Of a stretch of DNA of 64,000 nt, positions 1-12,400 are shown in pieces (the stretch's first letter is position 1; each line of letters begins with the position of its first letter). The notes under the pieces were generated by a model. The model was not told where the DNA came from. It saw nothing but the letters and a program-made list of their open reading frames with translations, and ran no database searches. The stretch covers positions 184,428 to 248,427 of the forward strand of contig VXAA01003000.1 in NCBI GenBank assembly GCA_013399115.1, written 5' to 3'. The translations under genes and the position numbers were made by a program. The DNA comes from Anseranas semipalmata. Its lineage: Eukaryota > Chordata > Aves > Anseriformes > Anseranatidae.

Positions 1-68
1 ACTGGAAATAACACCACCAGGTGAACTTTTTTGGGACCAAGTTTAAATACAGGGAATTCCCCCTAAAC

Positions 69-87
69 AAAAAAAAAAAAAAAAAAA
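69..87. repeat. Poly-A tract (19 A)
   Basis: An uninterrupted run of A just before a CR1 3' fragment. CR1 elements do not end in poly-A, so this is a simple repeat and not the tail of that element. Homopolymer length in a draft assembly is unreliable. Confidence 0.9.
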
Positions 88-111
88 GAGTTTTTTACTC
101 ATTTTGCCCAG

Positions 112-270
112 AGAGGCTGTAGAGTTTCCATTCTTGCAGATATTCAAAATCAAGTTGGGCATGGCTCTGACCTCTCTGCTCCAGCTGACCCTGCTCTGAG
201 CTGTGGATTGGACTAGATGATCTCCAGAGATCCCTTCCCACCTCAGCCATTCTGGGATTCTGTTTTGCAT
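112..270 (+). mobile_element. CR1 LINE, 3' terminal fragment
   Basis: The stretch reads like the last part of a CR1 element in sense orientation. The TTGCAGATATTCAAAAT region corresponds to the end of the ORF2 coding part. It is followed by the diagnostic TGGACTAGATGATCTCCAGAG block and the CAGCCATTCTGGGATTCTGT end. CR1 is a non-LTR retrotransposon that usually inserts as a 5'-truncated copy, so having only the 3' end is normal. The copy carries substitutions and cannot code for anything. The exact 5' limit is uncertain by about 20 bases. Confidence 0.9.
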
Positions 271-1214
271 GAGTCATTTCCTGCCCATAGGACACAAGAA
301 AATATTGTGATAGTCTTTCACAGACTGTGGTGGTCACTAAGAGTCCCAGCTAGGGCTTTGACTCTTGCTTGGTGTTGGAGCTGAGGCCTCGGTTGCAGTT
401 TGGTACCAGAAACAGCTTCTCAAGGAACTAGGAGGAAGGACTGTGTTGCAACACTGTAACAAAACAAAACAAAACAAAAGTCTGATGCAATGATTTTGAA
501 GTCTCTTCTATATCACAATGCAAAGCATATGTTGAAGAAGTTTTAAATTAAAAAAAAAAAAAAACTTATGCATATTCACCACTTCAAAAAAAAGGTTGAT
601 CTGTTTTTTCCAGACTAAAAATGTTTTTCCTGATCCCATCAATGAAAAATGTATTAATTAAAACAAATTTTCCATGGACCTTTGATGCCATCTGAAAGTA
701 AGAAGAGAAATTACTGTTCCTAGTCAGATTTTGGTTTCCATGACGCAAGCTGTCACTGGTAATGATGTTATACTACTGATTCCACAGCATGTATTTATGC
801 AGCAATCACATATCCTGACTGGGTTGTAAAATTCAATGAACTCCTTCTGTGTTCCACACAAAAATGTCAGAGTCACTTGCATTACGAGAACACAACTACA
901 ATTCCTTGCACATAGTTTGTTTCTGCATCTATAAATGAAATGCAATTCCCCACCCCACCCCTCAAAATATCCACAAAGATATTGGATATTAATTTTATAT
1001 ACTAAATATGATGTTTCTATTATCCTAGAACATCTTTGGTAACACACGTTTCAATGAACTGAAATCATTTACTGTATACTTTTAATACTAAGCAAGGATG
1101 ATCACCATTACAATGAATAGCAACAAACTAGCCTCACATACTGCGTTAAGATGGGGACACTATTTGCTAAACGATGTATCACTGAAGTGAAGTGAAACAG
1201 CTTTCAAAGAGATA
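271..1214. other. No gene seen; AT-rich DNA with simple repeats
   Basis: Open frames here are short and unremarkable. It holds an (AAAAC)n tract at about 460-479 and a run of 15 A at 550-564. Nothing else was recognised. Confidence 0.6.
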
Positions 1215-1921
1215 TCCACCAAGGGTAAATGCCAGGTGCTGCACTTGGGTCACAACAACCCCATGCAGTGGTATAGGCTTGAAGGGTGGCTGGAAAGTTG
1301 CCTGGCAGAATAGGACCTGGGGGTGCTGGTCGACAGCCGGCCGAACACAAGCCAGCAGTGTGCCTGGGTGGCCAAGAAAGCCAACAGCATCCTGGCCTGC
1401 ATCAGAACTACTGTGGCCAGCAGGACTAGGGAAGTGATTGTCCCCCTGTACTGGGCTCTGGTGAGGCCGCACCTCGAGAACTGTGTTCAGTTTTGGGCCC
1501 CTCACTACAGGAAGGACATCGAGGTGCTTGAGTGCATGCAGAGAAGAGCAACAAAGCCAGTCAAGGGCCTAGAATACAAGGTTTATGAGGAGCAACTGAG
1601 GGAGCCAGGGTTGTTTAGCCTGGAGAAGAGGACCTCATCGCTGTCTACAACCACCTGAAAGGAGGTTGCAGCAAGGAAGGTGTTGGTCTCTTTTCTCAGG
1701 TGACAAGTGATAGGATGCGAGGAAACAGCGTCAAGTTGCACCAGGGGAGGTTTAGAATGGACATTAGGAAGAATTTCATGATGGAAAGGGTGGCTAGGCA
1801 TTGGAACAGGCTGCCCAGGGAATCTCCATCCCTGGAGGTATTTGAGAGACACGTGGACATGGCACTAAGGGACATGGTATACCGATGGGACTCAGAAAGT
1901 CAGGTTGATGGTTGGACTTGC
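1215..1921 (+). mobile_element. CR1 LINE, ORF2 C-terminal end plus partial 3' UTR (decayed)
   Basis: This is the C-terminal end of CR1 ORF2 (endonuclease/reverse transcriptase protein), downstream of the RT domain, in sense orientation. Recognisable stretches include [51 protein letters not shown] and HWNRLPRE. The frame is broken. There is a TAG at 1311-1313 just before DLGVLVD. A deletion near 1630 shifts the frame, so the part after FSLEKR continues in another frame (from [13 protein letters not shown]). A second short deletion lies near 1820, just after NRLPRE. The similarity stops after GGTTGATGGTTGGACTTG, so the terminal 3' UTR and end repeat are missing, which is unusual because CR1 normally loses its 5' end. 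It is a dead copy. Confidence 0.95.
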
Positions 1922-3968
1922 TCATTGTTAGCTGGGAAAATAGGTTAAAATATATTCTTTGATAAATAATGACCCCCTCCACTCCCCATCTGTATTTTTT
2001 TTTCTCTTGCTTACAATTTTTAATAGCTCTGGAAAATAATTTCCTTCTATTTATTTACATCCCCAACTGTGAACCAGAATTTCTGATGTTATCAGGATAG
2101 ACTTTAGAACAAAGCTCATTAAATGTAAGCCTAATCCTGCAGTCCCTAAATGACTAAAGTTTCTTTTAAAATTAATGTGAGGTTTCTCTGTGAGAGGGCT
2201 TATCATTATTATTGTACTGCGCTATTCTTCATTGTTCCAAATACCATTAAGCACTGTGCACAAACACACAGTAAAAAACTGCAGAGCATGAGGAACAAGT
2301 CCCTGAAAGCCTCAGAAATACTTGACACTGGAGATGCTTCACTCTACCACTCTAATAATCGTTATAATGTTAGGCACTTGATAGAAATGCTAGTGTATAA
2401 TTTTTATTGTTAGGTTTAGAATACATCTAATCAAGAGTATTTTTTTTTCCCTCTTGGGGGAAACGAATGCAAAAATAAAAGTGAAAAAAAAAAGTCTAAA
2501 AATATTATTAGCTTAGCTATAGAGAGTAATAGTCCTTTGTCCCAGTGGAGTACAAAATACAACAGAGAGTGGTGTGGGCCCAACACCATGGCATTTGAAG
2601 CTGAAAATGGGCAAGGATGAAGAACACATTATTTCTTTACCTGGAGCACTCATAGTTTGTAGCATGCTTGTTCCAGTGGGACTGAAACAAAATTTTCAGT
2701 AGTTTTCTAACAAATTTATACAAATAGCCCATGCTGTTCCTAAAATAGGATGATCTTTAGGACCTAATAGTCCCAATGTCTGAGGGTGTAATGCAGTCAC
2801 CATCAATGTTGGTGCTCCTCTGTTGCCCTTTGCCTTTTGTACTGCTGCCAGCACAGGAAGCTGAGCTCAGATTTCATTGTCACAGATCCTGTGAGAACAG
2901 TGGTTTTGATCTGTGTTCTTCCCTGAGATTGATGTTTAAATTGTTTGGGTGTTATTGTGGCTTAGATAATCTGGGCCACTTTAAAAAGTGTTACATCTTA
3001 AGCAGTACATAATGAGAAACTAGCAACAAGAATTATTTACAAGAAAAACTTGAAGTTTATTTTATTTGATAATTTTATTTGATAATAATTTGATAAAATG
3101 ATATGGTTTCATGTTTTAAGTAATGGTATATATTTTAAATGATGAAATTACCTTTCTGTTTAGTAGACAATCCTAGAACATCTTTTCTAGAATGTGTATG
3201 GGTTGAAAATATCTCTGATCTAAAGAGTGGGCTCTTCAGTCTTAGTCATTGCATTAAAAAGTAATTCTAAACCAAAGGAATTTGTCTCCCCATTCATCTA
3301 TGAAGTTCCTTCTTTACATAGCTCTGAAATTCCTGGATGCCATACTTTGTATTTCACTGGAACATTAGTTTCTGAGTCACAATCTTAACTGATTGTGAGG
3401 TATCACAATGTCACAAAATATCACCTGGCAGTTTGGGTCATTTTATGTTAACATTTTCTCTCCAATATAAATCTCCAAAAAAAAATAAATAAACATACTT
3501 GTGCTCTTCTTGATAACAAAACCCTCAATTTTAAGAATATTGGCTCCTTAAATCATTAGTAGTCACATGAACCATCACCATACATAAAACCATACAGTGA
3601 CTTATGGATGAAATTTTACCTGTGCATATCCATTATATTAGACTGATTAATTAACATTAATTTGATAATAAAAATAAAGGGGCTTTATTTCTATGAAGTA
3701 TTTTTGCCACAGAATGTCAGAAATCTACACTGAATTAATCCTTAAATTAAAGTCATGGAAGATACAGAAACTTTCTGGTTAAACATTTGAGCTTCCATTT
3801 AGTTGCATACTACCAGAGGTACTGCTTTATAGTAGATGCCATGATGGATTTCATACCCTGTTGAAAAGTAATAAAAGTTTATTCTGAAAATGTCTTACTG
3901 ACAAAGAAAGTCCAAGGTACAAGATAAGGAATTTAACATTTAATATTTTTCCAAGTAAAAGCTTTCAG
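1922..3968. other. No gene seen; AT-rich unique DNA
   Basis: Only short chance-like frames. An imperfect (ATTTTATTTGATA)-like duplication lies at about 3057-3098. The CCTAATCCTGCAGTCC stretch at about 2131-2147 resembles one arm of an old amniote palindromic repeat, but too little is left to call it. Confidence 0.6.
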
Positions 3969-4048
3969 AGATTGATCCAGAGCTGGCGAAAGCATTTGAT
4001 GTCCTTCCACTGACTGCGGAGGAGTTTGGATCAGCTTTTACAAGTGGC
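3969..4048 (+). CDS. Candidate internal coding exon (80 nt), gene unknown
   Basis: A CTTTCAG acceptor ending at 3968 is followed by an open frame and a GTAAGG donor at 4049. With two bases completing the previous codon, the interval holds 26 whole codons and ends in phase 0. The peptide begins IDPELAKAFDVLPLT and continues AEEFGSAFTSG. It is acidic and balanced in composition, unlike the Phe/Leu/Lys-rich chance frames around it. The frame stays open upstream only as far as the TAA at 3956-3958, which lies before the acceptor. The polypyrimidine tract is weak. I do not recognise the protein family. No partner exon with the right phase was found nearby, so it may be an exon of a large-intron gene or a coincidence. 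Confidence 0.35.
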
Positions 4049-7000
4049 GTAAGGGTCATCAGAACTAAGATTTCTTTCAGCAGATGAATGAGAAACTGAG
4101 AAATCAGAAGCCAACACCAATACGATTCTGCAGGGTTTTTCTAATAGTTTAAATGGGAAAATAGTATTAAGAAATATTTGCTTTTGTATCATTTTTTCAC
4201 ATCATATTACTTTCCTATAGTTCTTTTCACTTGAAAAATTCCAGCTGCTTGAAAAACATTAATCAAAGTTAATAGAATAAACAATACAGAATATCACTGT
4301 CTGAATCCAAGCCAAATATCTGATTTGCACATTGACTGCAAAATGGGGAGATAGAGTTGTAACCAATTTTGTTCCAAGCTCTTGAACTGATGCCTAACAC
4401 ATTTTGGATGTCGACACTGTATTTTTGAACAGTTTGGGTTTTACGGTTACATAAGCATTTAAAAAATAAAAAAAAGGAAAATGCATACTTTGCTAAAAAG
4501 GCTGTACATAGTTTGAAAAATGGGATCAAAAGTTGGCAAATAATGAAGTCTTGGACCTTTTCTGCTTGGCAAGCTCATGTGTAATGCAAATTGATTTTTA
4601 TCTGTTTGGAACAATTTTAGTTATCATCAATTTAACAGTCTCTTTACTACAGGGATCAATTTACCAAAACCAAAAGCCACTTGTGTATTGTTTGTGCACA
4701 GAACATTTATTTGGCTTCGCTTTTAAAGATCTCCCCCTAACAAGACACTAATAAAGGCCATCTGTATTATGCAGGTGCTCTACAACAGGAACCAATGCTT
4801 TCTTCTAATAATTTCTGAAACTGAATTTCTAGGGTCTGTGGCTTCAGGATGGCCAGCAATACCAAGGGCCCCCAGGTGCTCTGCCTTGGAGACAGGTGTC
4901 TGGGAGCCCACAGACTTTCTTGCTAGATAGAAAATCCACATTTTTTAGAAAACAACCCTTTCTTTTAGGCCAATTATCTTTAAAAAAAAAAAAAAAAAGC
5001 TGACTACAAGAGTAAGCGCTGTCTTCTGCTACAGAAATGAAGGTTAAGCAGAAACAGGTCTAAAGACCCAGAAAAACACATTTGATCAATCCATTCAAAT
5101 TTACTTACAAATATAACAGTAGATCTTTACCTGTCCATGCACTTGGTCTGGTACATCATCATCTGGGATATGATTCCTGAAGTGTGGTTTGATGAAAATG
5201 GGTTAGATAAGCCATGGCATGTGATTCAGTAGGGATTTTTTGCAGTGATTGCTTTTGAAAAGATATCAACATCTACTGAAGGAATTGATTTGATTTTCCA
5301 TTAGGAAAGTTCTACTGCTTCTGAGATAATGAATCCCCATCCCTCTTTTTTCTTTGCAGAAATTGAGATACTGGGAAGGAGGGATACCAAAATAATTGGT
5401 TAGCCAGCAATAATGGAATCAAATGATGCTGTTACAGAAGCTGTATAGGACATAAAAGAGTGAGGAAGTAATACATAACAATACAACCAAGTGCCACTGC
5501 AATTTTCCTCCAAACCACTTTCTGGTTCAGCTGGTTCATTGGAAGAGAATGTAAAAAGAAAGGGGCCTGGGTTAACCCAAAGAACTGCCATTGTCAATGG
5601 AAGTCTGGCTGCTGGGAGCTTCCCCTTGCTGAACCTCTTTGGATGTGTGCCATCAAAACATAACTGTGGCTACCAGAACTCATTGTGTAACATTGGAGTG
5701 CAAATTCCCAGCTAAGAAACTCCCAGCTTGCTTTTTCAGGCAAGACCTGCTACCAGTGAGCCTTTTAAGGAGAGCTGAGGGAGCTGAGGGGGCTCCTTAG
5801 TGTCTAATGCAAAGCATATATTTCTGGAAAGGCTCTTCTCAATAAAGAACAGCCCATATAATCTAAACCCTCCTCCCATTAGCAGTGGATTTGCAAATGA
5901 CCTTGCTGAAGAAAAAAAAAAAAAAAAAAAAGAGAGACCGAAAAGAGATCATATCTTATAGTTGGATTGTTATGATGGCCTAAATCTTCAGTGTCTTAGC
6001 CTTGCATTTATTGGATCTGATTCTTTCTACTCTCACTGCAAAGTAACTCTTCTGAATTCATTGAGTTACTGCAGATTTTTAAAAATATATATGCTGGGAG
6101 AAGCCATCTACTGGTGCAGTGCTCCAGAAAGACAATTTTGTGTTTTAAGATATTTATTCCAGAAGAATAAGGTGTATGAAAAATTGTTTAGCAACTTAAT
6201 CTCCTGAGTCGTTTCCATGAGATTATTGATGGATGTCTCTCACTGAGAACTGTAACAAAAAGGAAGTGGAAATTGTCCTGAGAAAACATAATGCAGGCCC
6301 AAGAATGCCACTTAGAAAATAAGTCTGGGTCATAAGGTCTGTCAAAACCAAATGAAATGTAAGTCACAGGTGATTCTTCAGCCTTGCTGGAAATGTGAAT
6401 GTGCAGTGCTGAATCAGAGAAAGGAAAACAGAAATATATTTTCTCTTGCCTCATCTGTAATAATAAGTTAGACCGGCAGGCTAGATCATCAAATATCTCA
6501 ACATGACCAGAATTTATGCAATGGGCAGTTAAAGCAGACCTTGAACAGTCACTGTGTTGAGTAATGAGTTTTGAGCTGGAACAAAACAAATTGTTCTCAA
6601 GTAATTTCTGTTGTTCACCTGCCACAATTTCCCATTCCCTTTCCCCTGCTCCAAGTAAGCTTTCCAGCAGACTCCTTGCATAAATGTAGATGCTACTGGT
6701 AGAATCCTGTTTATTAAATGCAATGAAAGTTATGGCCTTAACTTCAAAGTAATCAAGATTTTCCCCTGAAACCGATGTTTGGATTACTGCTGAAACTTGC
6801 ACTCTTGGGTTGATCTGATGATGTTTATAAATCTTTTTGACGTCAAGTGAAAATGTATAACAAAATTCTTTGACTTTTATTGAAAGTGCATCCTACAGCA
6901 TTGCTTGGTGAAGTACTTTCTAATTTCTTTGCATACCCATTTGATAAAGTCTATTGGTAAACAGAGTTGCAGAAAACTACAAATGATGGCAATGTAGAAT

Positions 7001-7748
7001 TTTAACCTCAATACACATAGCTGGTCACTGTGCAGAGGCTCTGACTTACAGCACTGAACTGAATGGAACAAGAAGATGCTATGAGCTCACATGGCAATTA
7101 TTTGTGCCTGGCTGATTCCAGCTGACTGCAACGTGCAGTCAAGCTCCCCATCAAGGCTGAGTACTGGTGCTGAAAAATACAATGCAGTATGTGGATACTG
7201 AAGAGCAGCATAATTGAGAAGAATGAGCATAGAAATGGGAGATAAAAATTGCTAATTCCCATTTGGTCTTGGATCTTCATGTAGCTTTTGGAAGACTTCT
7301 TTAGTCCAGGTCTTGATTTCTCCATCTGCGATGCAGAGGTAACAGTTTCCACCTATACCATTTCCACAGTTGTCACAAGGACCATTTAATGTTTGTACAA
7401 CATTTTGGAGGCGTATTCACTTGTTGTATTTATGCTTTTCTTTTTTTTAATGAAGCTTAATCTCAGCCACACTGTGTAGTCTAGAATTTTTGAGCACCTT
7501 CTTGCCATAGCACTGAATATGTAAAGAAGACACCAGACAGTCCTCTGGAAATGTGCCCAGATTTGGTCATAACAGTTGTCATGCACTAACTGCAATATGT
7601 GGGAGACAGCTTGGAGGGGACTGAGCATGCTGTACTTCAAAGCTGCATGGAGGGAACAGGCCCTTTCTCCCAAGGTATCCCAACTTTTTTGACAGGAGGC
7701 TGCTATGGAAACTGCACAAGGAGATTGTTGTTTCTATCTTGCATAGGC

Positions 7749-7775
7749 CTCATAAAGCTCATAAAGCTCATAAAT
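7749..7775. repeat. Three tandem copies of a 9-bp unit (CTCATAAAG)
   Basis: The unit occurs at 7749, 7758 and 7767. The last base of the third copy differs. It is a small minisatellite-like duplication in otherwise unique DNA. Confidence 0.85.
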
Positions 7776-7813
7776 GATAACAACATACTTTATAGGAATC
7801 TGATAAATACACT

Positions 7814-7845
7814 TATGTGTGCACATATGGGACTGTGCACACATA
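7814..7845. repeat. Perfect 12-bp inverted repeat with 8-base loop
   Basis: TATGTGTGCACA at 7814-7825 is exactly mirrored by TGTGCACACATA at 7834-7845 around TATGGGAC. Both arms alternate purine and pyrimidine, which favours cruciform or Z-DNA. No longer precursor stem is visible around it. Confidence 0.85.
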
Positions 7846-9235
7846 TGGAGAGAGACAGAATGGATCAGTCTTTCTGAAGCACTCATTTTCTTAGGCAAGC
7901 CTAGCAAAAGAAGACCTACCAGGAAATGTATAGTCTTGCATTCACATTGTGTTTTCATGAGCTACACACACACTACAACAGAGGCAGAATCATTGCTGAA
8001 CACATTCATGGGAAAATAAAATCTGAACACATAATTACATTCTAATATAATTGGCATATGGCAGATATAAAGGGAGTTGAACTAAAGCTGAATGGCCCAT
8101 CTCAGGTCAACCATTTCCTATATTTTGAGATTTGCGGTCTTACTCTTTATTTAATGAAATTTTCTCATTTGAAATAAATTATTTGTTTAGATAACTTTAC
8201 GTGAATGATTCATTGCAACAGACCCATCATCTGTATTTTTAATCAACATGTTGCCACAAGTGCTAGCTACAGGCAGCACTCATTGCCTTGCATGTTACAC
8301 TTTTATTTACAGGTCAAAACAGAAGGAAGAGCATTATAATGGCCTGGCTGGCTGAAGTCAGATTTTATACTTTCCAGCTTCATTAGATGACATTACATCA
8401 CAGGATACAGACAAGCAAAGCCTGAACTGATCTTACTTGACTGAATTCTAAATGAATGGAAAATGACCACATGGTTTGCCAAGGAACAGAAATAACGGCA
8501 TGACAAATCTGTGATTTCTATGAAGATTTAGGTCTTTATAGCATTTCTCTTCAGTTTATGCGCTTCAGCTGTGGTCATGAAATTTGAAAAATGAAGACCC
8601 TTTTGCAAGAAGATTTTTCAACAAATTGAAAAAATATATTGATCTCTTGGTGTGTAGCTTTAGAGTTTTTCACTTCACTTAAAGAATTGTGCCTTATTCC
8701 AAGCATAAAAACCTCATGATATTTCATAAGCTTATTTAATTGCACTCATAAATGCCAGTTATCAAAATGCCTTCTCCATCCTCCTCCTGAAAAAGATGGG
8801 AGAAAAAAATCAGACATGTATGTTATAGGAATGTACCTGGAGAAGATGAGTCCTTTAATGAGCTGGTTTTCAGAACAACGTGTTAGGAATCTGGTCTTGT
8901 GAATTTAACTTCAGCATGACTTTGAGTAGTTCATCTGACCTTTGATTCTGATTTTATCCTTACCCAGAAAATCTCATAAGGAGGATATTCTTGCAAAAAA
9001 TAATCTTCAGAAAACTGGCTTATTCAGAAAATGTAGAGAAGATATGGCATCTCATTTTACTACCGTGACCACCATAACAATATGGATTTTTGAGGACCTT
9101 CTGTGCAATAAGGAATACACTATATTTTCTTCACATGAGCTCTTCAGTGTGTGATGAGCAGACAGTTTTCTTCTCTTCCACTTCCTGTCATATTTGACAC
9201 ACAAACTGTGAGGTTCACTTGTAGAAAGTCCCCTA

Positions 9236-9422
9236 AATCACAGAATCACAGAAAGGTTTGGGTTGGAAGGGACCTTCAAGATCATCTAGTTCCAACCCCC
9301 CTGCCATGGGCAGGGATGCCATCCACTAGATCAGATTGCTCAAGGTCCCATCCAACCTGGCCATGAACACTTTCAGAGATGGGGCATCCACAGCTTCTCT
9401 GGGCAACCTGTTCCTCACCAAT
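9236..9422 (-). mobile_element. CR1 LINE, 3' terminal fragment
   Basis: A well-preserved CR1 3' end in antisense orientation. On the plus strand it starts with AATCACAGAATCACAG, the terminal 8-bp repeat of CR1. It then gives GGTTTGGGTTGGAAGGGACC, the ATCATCTAGTTCCAACCCC block, CATGGGCAGGGATGCCATCC and GGCATCCACAGCTTCTCTGG. Similarity ends shortly after CAACCTGTTCCTCACC, so the copy is 5'-truncated at about 190 bp. It is the least diverged of the CR1 copies here and probably the youngest. It has no coding capacity. Confidence 0.96.
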
Positions 9423-12400
9423 GCACATACAATTACATGTCTGGATATGAAAGGGTAGAATAACCCTCTCTTTTGGCAAAACTCAGTCTTAGATAAAATC
9501 TCACATTTTTCTCTCAAGGAGAAGAATAGCTCATTTTGGAGTTGAGGATGCAATGCTTTTCAGTCACTGGGCATGGCAGAAGTTGCTTTGGGACGAATCA
9601 GTCAATAAAGAACCTTTTCACTGCCAAAATGTACGTACTTGCACATGCTGGGATTTGAAGCTCTAACATTTTCTTTGCTGGTCTGTCTTAAAATATGTTT
9701 TGACCAGACAGGGTGAAAAGAAGGAACAAGATGTCCTCTTGTCATGTTCTGTGGGTGAGTTTTTAGTGGCATGGGTTTTGCTAATATAAGGGTAATGCTA
9801 TCTCTTAAACTTTCCTCCTGTTTCCATTTGAGAATATTCCATCTTCAAAACAGATTACTCAACTAGCCAGACTAGTCTAGACTTACAAAAAAAATTGTAT
9901 GATTAAAGCAGAATCTGAGTCCACAAATCTGGCTATCACTCACAAATTTTGTGTCTAAGACTAAATTAAAGGGTACCACGACCAGATGGAGCAATGCCTA
10001 CTCTGGAACTGGAGAAAGGAGAGCATGCAGGGTAGAAGGTGCCCAAGAATTGCACTGCTCAGTGCTAACACTCTGGGCTTTTTCAGGAGAGAGCCTGAAG
10101 AAAGAAATCCATATAGGTCAGTGGAAAAGAAATGTAGAACAACTGGGTTAAGCAAGAAAAAAGGTTTTGAAGTTATCAATAAGGAAAAGAAAAGAAGAAA
10201 GAACTCTTAAACATTGAACTGCTATGGAAAGGATCTTTTTTCTAAAATACAGAACAGCACAAGTTTATACTACTGGGGATTGACATCAGAATGAAGGAGT
10301 AGGCTTTGCTTGTAATGGAAAGTAATGTTGATTACAAAGCAGATTATAAATTTCTGTCTGAATATCATAATTATGTTTGCTCTCCTTTTCAGCACTCTTC
10401 TGGTAGCATCATTCAATAACATCAGTTACCAGAGCCTATTTCTGCAGCATTTGGCTGTCTGTTTGTCAATATGCATTTGCAGCAAAGAAGCCTTGAAAGG
10501 TTTGGGGGTTGGATTTGATTCAAGCAATCACCCAGAAGTCTGAAAGCTTATCCAATCTTTCTGCATCTTTCATTTCTTGAAAAAGAGATAAAGCCCTTGG
10601 AAATTTCACAAAGACAACTCTTTTCTGAGATTTTTGCCACTTCTGATTCTGCTCTCAAGTGGAAAAACAAGGAAAAAAAAAAATCCATGTCAAATACTTT
10701 AGGAACATACAAAAACTTGTTTCTTTAAAGGCATAAAGTTCTTTACTTTTTTCTCTAATTAATTCAAGTGAATGAGCCCATTTTTAGTTTTGAAGACACA
10801 AGCAGATGTGGACATAATCATCTGAAAAATCTGGCACTGGATATCTGAAAACCAGAAGAAAGAAAAATAAGTAAAAAACATTTAGAAAGCAGAAAAAAAA
10901 AAATCTACAGGAGTTGTAGTTCAATCACAAAAGGAATCCCATAAAAGGGGTTCTAATACCATGTCAAAAGCACTGTGGCCACATGATATAAAATTGGATC
11001 TGTTATGAACTCACTCATCAAAACAGTCTGATTATTCAGCTTTGTATTTTGGTACAGTCCTCACTTCAGTCTGAGTATCAGCTGTTCTCCTGCAAGTGGC
11101 CTGAAATTGGTGAAAAAGCTCTCAAGACAAGGTACAACCTGTCTCATTTTATGCAATCAAAATACCATGTGCCAATGTCTAACATGGATCAAAACTAGTT
11201 GCTACAGTAATGCACAAAACAGATCAGAAAATGTGAAAATGGTCAAATTAAGGAGAAAGATGATAAGGGTATAAAATACAGAGGAGGCTGTTAAACTGGA
11301 AAGACAAAGAAAAAAGCATTTTCAAACACTAATTCCTCCAGCAATTCCATTTTCATCCTAGTCCTCCATCAAATAAAAAAATGTCTTGTTAGGTGTTGTC
11401 AGCAAGTCTGGAAAGCAAGCAGTAAAAAGCTGTGGCATTGCATAGTAACTGTCCATTTTCAGAGGTGATACAAGCTGAAATCAAGAAAAGACCTGCAGAT
11501 AGCAAGGAACAGGGTTTTAAAAAGAAATTAAAAAGACCCTATTTTCAACTACTGTTAGCTTTCAAACAGACCTGCCCTTTCAGTGCAATAGAAGCACAGG
11601 CATACAGGTTCCTGTACATGTGCGATCATCCTACTGCTCCCAAGAAATGAGCTGAACACCTTATAAGAGAAGAAAGGGGGAAGGAGAAAGTCCCAAGACC
11701 TAGCAGCTGTGGGATTCCATTTTTCCCACAGAGAATATTTTCCACCTTTCCTTATATTAAAGAAGACAAAATACAAAAGAAAAATTTAGTCTCTTATTAT
11801 AGTGTCGTGAATATAATATTTTTCCCCTTAGCTTTCCAAACTGGAACTTCATCAAACCTTAAAAAATTATTTAAATACCAATGCATGCCGCCAGAAAATT
11901 AGCTTATTCATTGAGTAAGTCCAAGTCACGACAGTCATTTTTACTTGGATTAAGGTTTAGTGGCTAACCTATTGGGGTTCAGTTTCATAACAGGCAAGGT
12001 CATTTTTCATGAGAAATCCCTAACATAATGCTTTCTTACTATATTTTGAAGATGCATACTTCTCTAGTTTTAACATTATGTCCAAAAGGAGAGATGAGAT
12101 GGTGAATTAGAGAAGATAGTGTTATAATATATCTTTAAAAGTTCTGGAAATAAATTCTACAACACTTGGCTGAAGGAGTCTGTCAGTGGTAATGGTACAC
12201 TGTACCCGTCCACAGAGCAAATATCTATCTGTGCTGAGTTGTTTCATGCCCTGCTGATGAGAAGATGCCACCGGTGAAGTGAGAAGTACTACAGCCTGAA
12301 TAAGGATTACAGGATCAGCCCCATATTTATGAGATCAGACATTCCTCACTCTTGCTTTGTTGCTCAGGATGGACGATACAAGGAGTAACAATATGTTTTG

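Larger units (their letters stand above)
4049..9235. other. No gene supported; AT-rich DNA with simple repeats
   Basis: Contains poly-A runs at about 4982-4998 and 5912-5931, a 9-bp triplication at 7749-7775 and a perfect hairpin at 7814-7845. The longest open frame of the window lies here (6188-6802, minus, 204 codons); it shows no domain I recognise and is treated as a finding, not as a gene. Confidence 0.6.

Noticed and set aside
5341..5400. Strong TTTCTTTGCAG acceptor
   Set aside because: No matching donor follows and the frames close quickly.
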